From a virus: a stretch of 34,442 bases of DNA. The stretch covers positions 1-34,442 of IMG/VR virus record IMGVR_UViG_3300046167_000189; one strand, given 5' to 3'. This document shows, piece by piece, positions 1 to 7,580 of this stretch. A program made the translations under genes and the position numbers. The notes under the pieces are model-generated. The model made no database searches. It was not told where the DNA came from and saw only the letters and a program-made list of their open reading frames with translations. Positions within the stretch are counted from its first letter, which is position 1. Every line of letters starts with the position of its first letter.

Positions 1-526
1 CTACTAAGTAGTCTATAGAATCCCTCATAGACTCTGAGGCTATCTTAGTGTCGTAGTCCTTTTCCTTAGTCTCACGAGCGTCAGCCCTCATGCCAAAGTG
101 TGCGTCACCAATTACAACTGTAGGTAACAGGTCAGGGTCAAACTTTTTAATCTTAGGCTTAGCTTGCTTCTTAGCCTTTGGTAAGTCTTTAGTTAAACCT
201 TCCACGAAAGCCTGTAGAGCTTTGTCTCGCTCGGCCTCTTTCATTGTCCTGCGAGTCTTTAGCCAAGCCTTCTCGCCATCATCGTTGGTAGTGTAGATAG
301 ACCGACCAACAACATACTCGCCTTCAGGAACGTGCCTTCGCGCATCCCAATTCTCTGAGTAGCCTGCCGCCGATGCAGCTGCTCTAACCATACATACATG
401 ATCGCGAACACTGCCCGGATTTATTCCAAGCTGTGTCGCAGCTCTAGCAGAGTTTTTACCTGCCAACTCCCAAGTCTCAATTATCTCGCGTTGGCGTTCG
501 GTCTTGGCAAAATCGACTAGGCTCAA
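1..526 (-). CDS. HTH plus metallophosphoesterase, N-terminal part (cut by window start)
   Basis: This is the first 175 codons of a calcineurin-like phosphoesterase. The start is TTG at 526-524, overlapping the TGA of the upstream gene (525-523), with AGGAG seven bases before it. Residues about 13-50 look like a helix-turn-helix or terminase-like DNA-binding segment (GKNSARAATQLGINPGSVRD). Near residue 140 comes the first metal motif, VVIGDAHFG (D-x-H). The remaining metal motifs are in the fragment at 33791-34442, read on the same strand, so both pieces belong to one gene interrupted by the window ends. Known family role: metal-dependent phosphate-ester or nucleic-acid hydrolysis. The substrate here is unknown. 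Confidence is high for the family and moderate for the exact start. Confidence 0.8.
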   Translation of the reverse strand, partial: MSLVDFAKTERQREIIETWELAGKNSARAATQLGINPGSVRDHVCMVRAAASAAGYSENWDARRHVPEGEYVVGRSIYTTNDDGEKAWLKTRRTMKEAERDKALQAFVEGLTKDLPKAKKQAKPKIKKFDPDLLPTVVIGDAHFGMRADARETKEKDYDTKIASESMRDSIDYLV

Positions 527-987
527 ACTACTGCTCCTACTATGGCAAAGATACACACAAGGAAAATCCCGCCAATAAATACAAACCCTATAGTGTCAAT
601 TATCATCCGCTTCCTAGCTGCCTTTGCTTTAGCTGCATCTAATCTTTGCTTACGGATGACCTGACGTTGACGCATCATCTCAATGTAAAAGTCCTGACCT
701 ACCGTTAAGACAATTAACTCACGGAGTTTCTTTTCCATCTCCTGAGTCTTATGCTTCGCCATTGTGATTTGTAGAGCCGTGGACTCTACAGACCCTTTTG
801 CAAATATCTTAGACACCGTAGAGGCATTGTTTATCTCAGCCTCCGCTTCGAGTATCTTGTCCTTGCTATCAAAGAACGCGCCAAACTTATGCGCTAAGTC
901 TTGTATTTCGTGTCCTTTGTTGACAGCTTGGTTGATGTAATTAAAAGCCTTGCCCGCTGCGTTTACTGCTGCAATAATCTCTATCAT
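523..987 (-). CDS. 154-aa protein with C-terminal membrane segment
   Basis: Starts at ATG 987, which shares bases with the TAA of the upstream gene (TAATG), with GAGGG about eight bases upstream. A longer reading to 1032 would run deep into the neighbour and is less likely. The protein has a helical, charged middle part and a single hydrophobic segment at the extreme C-terminus (about residues 130-154, TIGFVFIGGIFLVCIFAIVG). That is tail-anchored topology, preceded by a K/R-rich patch (RKQRLDAAKAKAARKR). Similar helical proteins with a final membrane helix are common unknowns in marine phages. It sits in a run of membrane and secreted proteins between the tail and lipase genes, so a lysis or virion-membrane role is possible but unproven. 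Confidence 0.8.
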   Translation of the reverse strand: MIEIIAAVNAAGKAFNYINQAVNKGHEIQDLAHKFGAFFDSKDKILEAEAEINNASTVSKIFAKGSVESTALQITMAKHKTQEMEKKLRELIVLTVGQDFYIEMMRQRQVIRKQRLDAAKAKAARKRMIIDTIGFVFIGGIFLVCIFAIVGAVV

Positions 988-1199
988 TAATAAGCCCTCA
1001 CGCTTACAGGGTCTGCGACTCTTGGCAAACAATACGCCGCGAGGGTTATCTGTCTTGGCTCTGCCTTAATCGTCCTCTCTACCTTGCCCTTGACGATTGC
1101 ATTGGCAAAGTAGTTACACCTGTTGATGTCGTAAAAGTACATGTCCGAGGACTGCACCTGCCCATTAACCAAGATCATTAGCAAGAACAAATGTGTCAT
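987..1199 (-). CDS. Small secreted cysteine-containing protein
   Basis: 70 aa. The first 13 or so residues (MTHLFLLMILVNG) look like a short signal peptide. The mature part carries two cysteines (in NRCNYFANAI and AAYCLPR) that could form a disulfide in the periplasm. The ATG overlaps the TGA of the upstream gene (ATGA at 1199-1196), and its stop overlaps the next start, so translation is probably coupled along the cluster. Small proteins with a D-x-N-x-C-x-Y-F pattern and a later cysteine recur in marine phages without known function. No function is assigned; an envelope or lysis-related role is an inference from context. Confidence 0.75.
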   Translation of the reverse strand: MTHLFLLMILVNGQVQSSDMYFYDINRCNYFANAIVKGKVERTIKAEPRQITLAAYCLPRVADPVSVRAY

Positions 1200-1471
1200 T
1201 GATGATCTTCTTTATGGAATCTTAAATCTGTTTGCAGAATCAATACTTCCTTCTGCAATTGTATAACCTGCTCTTCTAGCTTTCGTATGTCAGGGAAGAC
1301 GTAGTTGTTCTGATTGCCTCTCAGGTTTCTAGTCTCTTGAGAGTTTTCATCTATCCTTTCGCTGACTCTAGCGTACCCCCAAGTAGTAAATGCCACTATT
1401 GATATGATCTGTAATAACCAAACTACACTGATCGTTATCTCAGACTTATCATTTAACTTGGGGGTCGCCAC
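1196..1471 (-). CDS. N-terminal membrane anchor with coiled coil; possible inner-membrane spanin
   Basis: 91 aa, starting at GTG 1471 immediately after the TAA of the upstream gene. One membrane helix spans about residues 13-34 (ISVVWLLQIISIVAFTTWGY). A hydrophilic heptad-like region follows to the end (RKLEEQVIQLQKEVLILQTD). This type II anchor plus periplasmic coiled coil is the topology of the inner-membrane subunit (i-spanin, Rz-like) of two-component spanins, though holin-like or virion roles are not excluded. Lipoproteins that could serve as the outer-membrane partner lie further along the same leftward block at 33353 and 32525. The topology is visible; the spanin role is inferred. Confidence 0.78.
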   Translation of the reverse strand: MATPKLNDKSEITISVVWLLQIISIVAFTTWGYARVSERIDENSQETRNLRGNQNNYVFPDIRKLEEQVIQLQKEVLILQTDLRFHKEDHQ

Positions 1472-2308
1472 TTACTTTCCAAACATTTTGCTCAGAAGCG
1501 ACAAGTAGCCTGTGCCATCTAGCGAGTTTAGGTAGTTCTTAATATTTGAAAGCTGAATGCTTTCTAGCTCAGGAGCAAAATACTTTGAGGTAGTTGAGTA
1601 CATGTTAATTGGTTGGCTTGGTTGAGAAAGCTGACTCATCATGCCTCGTGGCTGTGCTGACCTTAACTGTGTTGCTAGTTGATTTGTATAGTCGATTTGA
1701 TTAGGAGTGCCGTACTGACTAATCCAATTAAATTTCTGTTTTTCTTCTTGCGTTGGAAGCCCGCCTCTACCTCCGGTTTCGTAGAACTTTGTGCCTTTAA
1801 GTTCTTCTTGGTCAGCCAACTTTCTATAAAAGTTTATTTCTTCGGGAGTACCAAGTTGACCGGCTAAGTTTGCTAACCTGTCAGCTAGAACAAAATTTAA
1901 ATTAGGCTTTCTATCACCAGAAATTATGGCAGCGCCTCTGTACGCTCCAGTCTCGAAGTTTTGATGGGGTCTATTAGGATCGGCTAGATAGCTGCTGCGA
2001 GCCGCTGCTCGCTTCATACTTTCTTTAGCAGATGTAGGGTCAATGCCATCCGAGCCAATGCCTCCTAATGCCATCATTGCTTCAAGCGTATTCCTGCCTC
2101 CTAGATCATCAGAAAGCTGTTGAGATAGCTCGCCATAACGGCGCAACACTTGAGCAGCTTCTCCTTCAGCCGGTCTGTAATTCCCACGAGCATAAGCGCC
2201 TTGCGTGTTTGATGGATGTTTGTCCCATAAATCACGCAGCTCTGCGTATTTAGAAAAATCTATGTTTTTTGCGCGTTCATATTCTTTCTTCAGTTGATCG
2301 TTAGACAT
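1472..2308 (-). CDS. Unknown 278-aa protein downstream of tail fibre
   Basis: Starts at ATG 2308 with GGATAG upstream and ends directly against the GTG of the next gene. The protein is soluble, with no signal or membrane segment. It has an acidic, helical N-terminus (QLKKEYERAKNIDFSKY), a Gly/Asn/Arg-rich middle, and polar Q/S-rich stretches near residues 210-240. No catalytic motif is recognised. Its place after the tail fibre and assembly genes suggests a virion or tail-associated protein. The length and repeat of T-P-E-E/T-P-N-Q motifs around residues 150-205 suggest two related short helical units (LGTPEEINFYRKLA and YGTPNQIDYTNQLA), probably a small internal duplication. Confidence 0.78.
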   Translation of the reverse strand: MSNDQLKKEYERAKNIDFSKYAELRDLWDKHPSNTQGAYARGNYRPAEGEAAQVLRRYGELSQQLSDDLGGRNTLEAMMALGGIGSDGIDPTSAKESMKRAAARSSYLADPNRPHQNFETGAYRGAAIISGDRKPNLNFVLADRLANLAGQLGTPEEINFYRKLADQEELKGTKFYETGGRGGLPTQEEKQKFNWISQYGTPNQIDYTNQLATQLRSAQPRGMMSQLSQPSQPINMYSTTSKYFAPELESIQLSNIKNYLNSLDGTGYLSLLSKMFGK

Positions 2309-2312
2309 AAGG

Positions 2313-2711
2313 CTATCCTAAATCAGATATAGCTTTTTGTTTCTTGCCCAACGCAGCACCAAAGACCTGAGCGTACTGTGTTGCGTTAGTAGCAATGCGT
2401 AGGACTAGCTCGTCTTTAGATCCACCGCGTTGAGACACCATTGCATCTAGCAAAGGCGTAGCCGCTGTGTTGTCAGCCTGATACGCTTCTGCTTCAGCAA
2501 CCTGCTGCGGCCAAGACTTAATTTCGTCTTCGGTGTAGCCTTCCTTGACCGCTGCAATCTCTTCTTCAAAGGTTGCGTTGATTTCTGCAATAGCCGCTAA
2601 CCTAATTCTTTCAGGTTCTTTAGCTAAGTAAGCCTCTTCTTTTGCAGCGCGTTCAGCTTCTTCTTCCGCAGTTAATGGGATAACCACGCCATCTACTATT
2701 TTGTTTGCCAT
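2313..2711 (-). CDS. Probable tail fibre assembly or chaperone-like protein
   Basis: 132 aa, directly downstream of the tail fibre gene, with AAAGG before its ATG. The first 15 residues (ANKIVDGVVIPLTAEEE) resemble the start of many small fibre-associated proteins, in which a short strand region is followed by a charged Glu/Ala helix. The middle is a long acidic helix, and the C-terminal half contains ATPLLDAMVSQRG and AQVFGAALGKKQ. Proteins of this size and design next to fibres (DUF4376-like or tail fibre assembly families) often assist fibre folding. The gene order supports this, but no diagnostic motif was seen, so the assignment is tentative. Confidence 0.6.
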   Translation of the reverse strand: MANKIVDGVVIPLTAEEEAERAAKEEAYLAKEPERIRLAAIAEINATFEEEIAAVKEGYTEDEIKSWPQQVAEAEAYQADNTAATPLLDAMVSQRGGSKDELVLRIATNATQYAQVFGAALGKKQKAISDLG

Positions 2712-2724
2712 AATTTTTTAACCT

Positions 2725-4845
2725 TTAAGATTTTTTAAGACCATAAACTTTAATAGTACCGGCTTGAAAATCTCCTGAGCCTATGTTCAAGGTAATGCCA
2801 TCTATAGCCCCTGAGTCACCTTGGTTGCCTATCAAAAATTTAAGCCAAGGCGTTCCTGATGAATTTACAGGAAAAGACATTTGAGACTGAAAAAGCTGAC
2901 TTCTTCCTTGTGAAGATGTTGTATTTGCGCTGTTAATTTCTACAAAACCTGAACAGTACATTCCTGTTTGAGTAACACTTCCAATTCTTCCAATAACAAA
3001 TCCCTGAGTGTTTGTAGTATCGTTAATTGTAGTGTCAGCAGTTTCAAAAGAAGTAGTTTTATAGTTGGTTGTTTTATTAGCGCCGCCTTTTCGTAGCCAA
3101 AACTCAAAATCAACAGGGCTAAAATTAGTAGAATCTAATCCGTCAAAATGTATTCGATAATTATCATAGGTCGAAGAAAAAGGACTTGTGATGACAATAA
3201 AAGAAGACTGTGACGTAATTGTTGTAGTATGCAATAACTCCCAAGCACCGCCACCCGCAGGAGCAGCTGAAGTCCAAGCAGAGCCGTTAGAAGTTAATAC
3301 ATTTCCTGATGTTGATGGAGCTACGTAACCCAAAACGCTTGAGCCAATATCACTATCTACGACTACATTGCTTCCTCCATTTTGGAGAGTGCCTGTAAAG
3401 TTAGCAGTTGTGTCGTCATACTTTGCTGTGTCGGCATCGTAAGCCTGAACAGTTACGCCAATGTCAGCATCTTTTAGGATAGTGGCATCGGCGGGCTCTT
3501 TGTTGTCTAACTGAGTCTGAATCGCGCTAGTCACGCCGTCCGTGTAGTTTAGCTCGGTAGCCGTGGCAGTAAGGTCGGAGATTTGACTGACAGTCACACT
3601 TGTCGCGACAGGAGCTACATCTACCCAAGCAGAGCCTGAGTACACCTTCATTGAATTAGACGCTGTGTTAAAGTACAAAGCACCTGTAAGTAGTGCGTCA
3701 CCGTCATTGTCTACTGAGGGGTCAGAGGCTTTCTGTCCCAAGTAGCGGTCATCAAAGTTATCGTAGCTTGTTGCTGCTTCGCTTGCCGAACTTGCAGAAG
3801 CAGAGGCAGAGGCAGAAGCGTTAGTTTCTGAAGTAGACGCTGCACTTGCAGAGCTTGCCGCTGCTGTAGCACTGTTAGCCGCTGCTGTAGCCGATGCAGC
3901 AGCACTTGTAGCCGAGCCTAAGATAGAGTCTGTGTAGGCTTTAGTCGCTACATCCTGAGCCGCTGTGGGGTCGCCTGCTCCTGTTATCTTGTTAGTCCCC
4001 ATTGCAATAGCACCGGACATTGTACCGCCTGTAGTGCTTAGCTTAGTCGCGTCTTGGGTGTCTACATAGGTCTTAGTTGCTGCGTCCTGTGCAGAAGTAG
4101 GATCGCCAAGACCTGTAATCTTAGCCGTACCCATTGCTATTGCGCCCGTCATCGTACCACCGGACAGGTTTAACTTACCCGCGAGGGAGTTAGTCATAGT
4201 GGTAGAGAAGTTGGCATCGTCACCTAGCGCAGCAGCTAACTCATTCAGAGTGTCTAGCGCGGCAGGAGCAGCAGCAATAACATTGGAAACTGAGGTGTCT
4301 ACATAAGCCTTATTAGCCGCGTCAGAGTCTGCGGTAGGCGTAGAGATGTTGGTTAGCTTGGTGTCTGTAAAGTCTACAGTGCCATTAACCACGAGGTTGT
4401 TAACTGTAGTCGTACCCGTGGAAGCTGTAAGGTTACCTGTAACATCGCCTGTCAGATCGCCTGTGACGTTGCCTGTGACGTTTCCTGTAAGGTTGCCTGT
4501 GACATCACCCGTTAACCCACCAACAAAGCCTGTGTTAGCTGTGACTGTAGTACCTGTGATAGCTAAAGGTGTAGAGCCGCCAATGACGACACCGTTAACA
4601 GTGCCGCCTGTCAGAACTGCGTTGCTAGATGCAAAAGTACCGTTAGCGGTTAGAGTTCCGGTAACGGTAGCTGTGGCTGTAGTGATGGTAGAAGGGTTAG
4701 TACCCAACTCTACAATCTGTGTAGACGCATTCTCTGTGAAGATGCGTTTGTCTGCTACGTTGACAGCGAGTTCGCCCTGAACCAAGTCACTCGTAGTTGG
4801 GACGGCTGAGGCGGTAGAGCTGTTCTTGGTTACTATCGTTGCCAT
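2725..4845 (-). CDS. Tail fibre protein
   Basis: 706 aa, starting at ATG 4845 with AGGAA upstream. The N-terminus (about 1-60) is the conserved phage fibre head. Residues about 111-140 are a run of GDVTGNLTGN-type repeats. At about 175-300 come two or three copies of the fibre repeat (AAxKxYVD, LSGGTMTGAIAMGTxKITG, GDPTxAQDxATK). An Ala/Ser-rich predicted coiled stem (about 310-350) carries segments such as SATAAANSATAAASSASAAS. The C-terminal 170 residues form a beta-rich domain beginning GGGAWELLHTTT, with a likely receptor-binding tip. This is the host recognition protein. The repeats make the gene prone to recombination. The antisense open frame at 4346-4780 is a shadow of the repeats. 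Confidence 0.93.
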   Translation of the reverse strand: MATIVTKNSSTASAVPTTSDLVQGELAVNVADKRIFTENASTQIVELGTNPSTITTATATVTGTLTANGTFASSNAVLTGGTVNGVVIGGSTPLAITGTTVTANTGFVGGLTGDVTGNLTGNVTGNVTGDLTGDVTGNLTASTGTTTVNNLVVNGTVDFTDTKLTNISTPTADSDAANKAYVDTSVSNVIAAAPAALDTLNELAAALGDDANFSTTMTNSLAGKLNLSGGTMTGAIAMGTAKITGLGDPTSAQDAATKTYVDTQDATKLSTTGGTMSGAIAMGTNKITGAGDPTAAQDVATKAYTDSILGSATSAAASATAAANSATAAASSASAASTSETNASASASASASSASEAATSYDNFDDRYLGQKASDPSVDNDGDALLTGALYFNTASNSMKVYSGSAWVDVAPVATSVTVSQISDLTATATELNYTDGVTSAIQTQLDNKEPADATILKDADIGVTVQAYDADTAKYDDTTANFTGTLQNGGSNVVVDSDIGSSVLGYVAPSTSGNVLTSNGSAWTSAAPAGGGAWELLHTTTITSQSSFIVITSPFSSTYDNYRIHFDGLDSTNFSPVDFEFWLRKGGANKTTNYKTTSFETADTTINDTTNTQGFVIGRIGSVTQTGMYCSGFVEINSANTTSSQGRSQLFQSQMSFPVNSSGTPWLKFLIGNQGDSGAIDGITLNIGSGDFQAGTIKVYGLKKS

Positions 4846-4861
4846 TTTGAATTCCTGTTAG

Positions 4862-5146
4862 TTACCACTTCGTTTTGTGCGACCAATATCTCGCTGACAG
4901 TTTAGAAGGGTTAGAGTCCTGCGCGTTATGTCGCGCGTAGTATGACTTCTTTCGGGCTTTGTCTTTGGCGGTGGTTGGATTCTTACCCGCTCCTTTTACG
5001 CCCTGTTGACCAAACCGTATGGTCTTAACTTCATCACCCACCTTCGCGACAACAACGTGGCTCTTAGTAGGATGGTTAGGTGTACGTTTGGGCTTGTTAT
5101 ACCCACTAACGCCAATCCTAGATAATTTTGGGTCTTTTTTACGCAT
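4862..5146 (-). CDS. Conserved basic phage protein, function unknown
   Basis: 94 aa, strongly basic, rich in Lys, Arg and His. Features include an opening KDPKLSRIGVSGYNKPKRTP, the central patch VKTIRFGQQGV, and a C-terminal aromatic patch ARYWSHKTKW. Proteins with this layout accompany capsid genes in many podoviruses and have no known role. It lies between the major capsid and tail fibre genes. Its ATG has no clear Shine-Dalgarno sequence. Instead, a strong hairpin (5154-5175) ends only seven bases before the start, so expression may be controlled by that structure or by coupling to capsid translation. Nucleic-acid binding is an inference from charge. Confidence 0.82.
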   Translation of the reverse strand: MRKKDPKLSRIGVSGYNKPKRTPNHPTKSHVVVAKVGDEVKTIRFGQQGVKGAGKNPTTAKDKARKKSYYARHNAQDSNPSKLSARYWSHKTKW

Positions 5147-5153
5147 AAGATAA

Positions 5154-5175
5154 GGGGGCAGGTTTCCCTACCCCC
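5154..5175 (-). promoter_or_regulatory. GC hairpin with GAAA tetraloop after the capsid gene
   Basis: On the minus strand the sequence folds as GGGGGTAGG - GAAA - CCTGCCCCC, a nine-pair stem with one G-U wobble and a GNRA tetraloop. It begins ten bases after the capsid stop codon and ends seven bases before the next ATG. Only a weak pyrimidine run follows, so it is not a classic terminator. It may stop part of the late transcription, protect the capsid mRNA 3' end, or mask the next start. Confidence 0.7.
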
Positions 5176-5184
5176 ATCTCCGTC

Positions 5185-6138
5185 TTAGCCGTTTACAGCA
5201 AGAACGAAACCGCTGTCAGGGCGGTAAGCCTTAACACCGTACAGAGTGTCAGCAGTGTACAGAGTACCGAGGAACTCTTGCTTGTACTGAGTCTGCGAAC
5301 GAACACCTACTTGCTCCGCGAGGATCATAGTGTCCTGATGGATAAGCATTGCTGCCTTAACATCGCCACCCGCTGAGTTATCAGCAGCAGCCTCGATGAC
5401 AGGGCAGTTAGAAGTAACGAATACGTCAATGCCGTACAGGCTACCGATCTTACCGTTAGCAACAGGCTGACCGCTTACGAAGTCAGAAGATACATAACGG
5501 TCAATGCCCATGATGGCATTACGCAGTGAAGGAGGAATAACAAAACAACGGTTATCCATAGGAACGTCCGCGTCATCCTGCTTCTGAATCAACTCACGGA
5601 ATGCAGCGTCAGTGAATACGTCAGCAGCAGCAACAGTGTCAGCAGCGTAAGCAGTCAGACCTGTAGATGCGTCATTGTAGAAGACAGCAGAGTTAGTCCA
5701 ATCAGAACCATCGCCGTCACCAAGTGACTTACCGAGGTCAAACAGATCAGTATCAATCTGCTTAGCAAGCGCGTAACCCGCGTCACCTGTGTAGAAGTTA
5801 CGGAGTGAAGCAAGAGCCTGCACTTCAGTAATATCTTCGATGATGCGTGAGTACTCGTAGTGCTTGTCAATAACAACCTGTACTTCTGACTCAGTGTCGT
5901 TCTGTACAGTTACCGCAGTGTTTTCTGCTTTAGCGTAAGCAGCGCCACGGATAGGAGCAGGAATGTGAATCGTGTCACCTTTCTTGCCGCTCATTGTCAT
6001 TTTCTTTACTAGGTTCGCGAGGATGAGGTTCTTCTCATACGCGGCGCGAATCTCGTCACTCCAAATTTCGGGTACAAAAGTAGCCGCTGAAGTGTTATCT
6101 ACAAAACCGCCAGTAGCGGGAAAAGTTGATGTAGCCAT
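5185..6138 (-). CDS. Major capsid protein
   Basis: 317 aa, starting at ATG 6138 with AGGT upstream. The N-terminal TSAATFVPEIWSDEIRAAYEKN is typical of HK97-fold coat proteins of podoviruses. It is followed by the KGDTIHIPAP segment (N-arm and E-loop region), the KHYEYSRIIEDITEVQAL spine helix region, the P-domain TDAAFRELIQKQDDADVP with CFVIPPSLRNAIM, and a C-terminal GVKAYRPDSGFVLAVNG end. The gene lies just downstream of the scaffold gene, the usual order. It forms the icosahedral shell. The strong hairpin that follows (5154-5175) may raise coat mRNA relative to downstream genes. The HK97 fold is inferred from pattern, not computed. Confidence 0.9.
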   Translation of the reverse strand: MATSTFPATGGFVDNTSAATFVPEIWSDEIRAAYEKNLILANLVKKMTMSGKKGDTIHIPAPIRGAAYAKAENTAVTVQNDTESEVQVVIDKHYEYSRIIEDITEVQALASLRNFYTGDAGYALAKQIDTDLFDLGKSLGDGDGSDWTNSAVFYNDASTGLTAYAADTVAAADVFTDAAFRELIQKQDDADVPMDNRCFVIPPSLRNAIMGIDRYVSSDFVSGQPVANGKIGSLYGIDVFVTSNCPVIEAAADNSAGGDVKAAMLIHQDTMILAEQVGVRSQTQYKQEFLGTLYTADTLYGVKAYRPDSGFVLAVNG

Positions 6139-6151
6139 GATCTAATACCTA

Positions 6152-6922
6152 TTAGTTACGAACGCGGCCTTCCTGATACGCCTTCATTATCTCACCGGAT
6201 AATGATTGATAACGCTTCGGGTCGTTCCGCATTAAGTCAATAATGTCGCTTCGGCGATATATCTTCTTGCTTGGAGCTTCGGTACTGCCTGATGCTCCAC
6301 CCGTTGATGCTGCGTTCAATGCTTGCTTACGCTCTTTGCGTTCAACTTCTACAGTCTGAGTCGCGACATTACGAATCTCTTTCCATGTGGAAAACAATTC
6401 ATCCGCTGCGTCATAGTTGTATTGGTTGTTCGCTTGCTCGTATAGCTGCGATCTTACTTTGCTTCCTGTCACCCACTTTTGGAATTCAGGACTCGAAGCA
6501 ATCTCTTTTAAGTCAGGGTGCTTCTGCTGTAACGCAGAGAGAGTCTGACTTTGTTGCATCTGAACACCTAACTGCTCCAACTGTTTAATAGTTGGATGGT
6601 TTGCAATCTTGTGTTCTACAGCTTTGTCGGGGTCAGCGAAGTAGTCTATCTCCTCGGCCTCTTCCGGTTCAGTTGATTTTGTCTGCTTAAGAATGAAATC
6701 ATCAACAACGCTTCTTAGCTTGCCAACTTCTTCGCCTTGCTGACCGATGCGAGACTCAGCCTCTTGGTGCATCTTGACCAACTCAGCAGCAGTTTTACCA
6801 CGGTACTGCTCGGGTAAATCTTCTGTTGGCTGCGCGGCTACCTCGGGAGTTTCCTCTAAGACCGCTTCTTCGTTCTGTGTTTCATCTACCTCTTGCGTAA
6901 CTTCATCAATTAATTGTGCCAC
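6152..6922 (-). CDS. Capsid scaffold protein
   Basis: 256 aa, starting at GTG 6922 with GGAG seven bases before it. The composition is that of a phage scaffold: a Glu-rich disordered N-terminus (about 1-40), then DLPEQYRGKTAAELVKMHQE, a long Gln/Glu-rich helical middle with little aromatic content, and a basic C-terminus (KKIYRRSDIIDLMRNDPKRY). Basic C-terminal helices of scaffolds bind the coat protein inner face, and that is the likely job here. It sits directly upstream of the major capsid gene, 13 bases apart. No protease motif is present. Confidence 0.87.
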   Translation of the reverse strand: MAQLIDEVTQEVDETQNEEAVLEETPEVAAQPTEDLPEQYRGKTAAELVKMHQEAESRIGQQGEEVGKLRSVVDDFILKQTKSTEPEEAEEIDYFADPDKAVEHKIANHPTIKQLEQLGVQMQQSQTLSALQQKHPDLKEIASSPEFQKWVTGSKVRSQLYEQANNQYNYDAADELFSTWKEIRNVATQTVEVERKERKQALNAASTGGASGSTEAPSKKIYRRSDIIDLMRNDPKRYQSLSGEIMKAYQEGRVRN

Positions 6923-6972
6923 TATTTAACTCCATAACTAACAAGACCGATTCTAGCTACCCCGAAGTGGGA

Positions 6973-7200
6973 CTATTGCTCGGCTACCTTGCGTTCTTTT
7001 TTTATCTTCTGCTGCCTGTCTTTTGCCCACTTCATCGTAGCGCCCGGAAACGCACCGGATATTGGGTCAAGGACTACACGAGGTGCAGAGATAACCTTAC
7101 TACTGTTTCCACCACAGTCAGGACAAGGACGGTCTTCGTCAGTCTTTACAAAAGCCTCATGTATGTGGCCTTCTTCACACTGAAAATCAAACACCTTCAT
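6973..7200 (-). CDS. FmdB-like small zinc ribbon protein
   Basis: 75 aa. Start chosen at ATG 7200 (MKVFDFQC), which has AGAGGA six bases upstream; a longer frame to 7227 lacks support. The metal site is C-x2-G-H near residue 8 (FQCEEGHIHE) and C-P-D-C-G-G at 26-31, the pattern of phage FmdB/regulatory zinc ribbons in which the first knuckle keeps one Cys and a His. A Lys-rich tail (KDRQQKIKKERK) follows. It overlaps the upstream gene by 14 bases. Such genes often sit between portal and scaffold in podoviruses. The role is unknown; nucleic-acid or protein binding is likely. Confidence 0.82.
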   Translation of the reverse strand: MKVFDFQCEEGHIHEAFVKTDEDRPCPDCGGNSSKVISAPRVVLDPISGAFPGATMKWAKDRQQKIKKERKVAEQ

Positions 7201-7426
7201 TGCTATCCTCTTTCTGTAAATGGTCAACCGTAGATTCTAAGTTGAGTATAAAAGAGAGAATGTTTAACTGTCCTTTACGGAAGTACAAATCCTCGTTGTC
7301 TTTTGTTGCCTCAACTGAATTTATCTGAAGAGCATTGGCACTTAGCTCTTTCATCAATTCTTTCCAACCGTCAGTCATAAACATGCCCTGAAGGTCGTCA
7401 TAATATTTTTCTGTGGCTTTATCCAT
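7187..7426 (-). CDS. Conserved small phage protein in head module
   Basis: 79 aa, acidic and helical. It opens KATEKYYDDLQGMFMTDGW and contains FRKGQLNILSFILNL. This kind of short alpha-helical protein next to the portal and zinc ribbon is widespread in podoviruses and unassigned. Its ATG (7426) lies within the stop region of the 53-aa gene (which ends at 7419), so the two are probably translationally coupled; the ribosome binding site is weak. No enzyme motif is visible. A minor structural or assembly role is a guess from context only. Confidence 0.78.
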   Translation of the reverse strand: MDKATEKYYDDLQGMFMTDGWKELMKELSANALQINSVEATKDNEDLYFRKGQLNILSFILNLESTVDHLQKEDSNEGV

Positions 7427-7580
7427 TCTTAGGTCGTCCCCTCTTCTTGGTTTGAGTTTCTTTCAAATCGTGAAGCAAGGAGTTCTGAACTGCCTCTATC
7501 GCCGTGACTCTTTTGTCTAGGCGCTCTAGGATGACGTTGATCTGTTCTACGACCGTTTGTAATTCTCTTTGACTTACCAC
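7419..7580 (-). CDS. 53-aa coiled-coil protein with AT-hook-like tail
   Basis: A short gene starting at GTG 7580, which overlaps the portal stop (TAGTG), and ending inside the next gene's first codons. It reads as a heptad-patterned helix (LQTVVEQINVILERLDKRV, then AIEAVQNSLL) followed by KKRGRPKNG, an AT-hook-like RGRP core. The frame fills an otherwise empty gap between two real genes with overlaps at both ends, which supports it as real. The only upstream SD-like sequence (AAAGG) is far away, so coupling to portal translation is likely. The function is unknown. The small terminase carries the same type of RGRP motif, so DNA contact during packaging is a possible link. Confidence 0.68.
   Translation of the reverse strand: MVSQRELQTVVEQINVILERLDKRVTAIEAVQNSLLHDLKETQTKKRGRPKNG

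Noticed and set aside
4346-4780. A 144-aa plus-strand frame rich in Val, Pro and Thr
   Set aside because: Mirror of the tail fibre repeats; no start signal.
6943-6972. Weak CCC/GGG hairpin between the zinc ribbon and scaffold genes
   Set aside because: Only three reliable pairs with a six-base loop; not distinguishable from chance.
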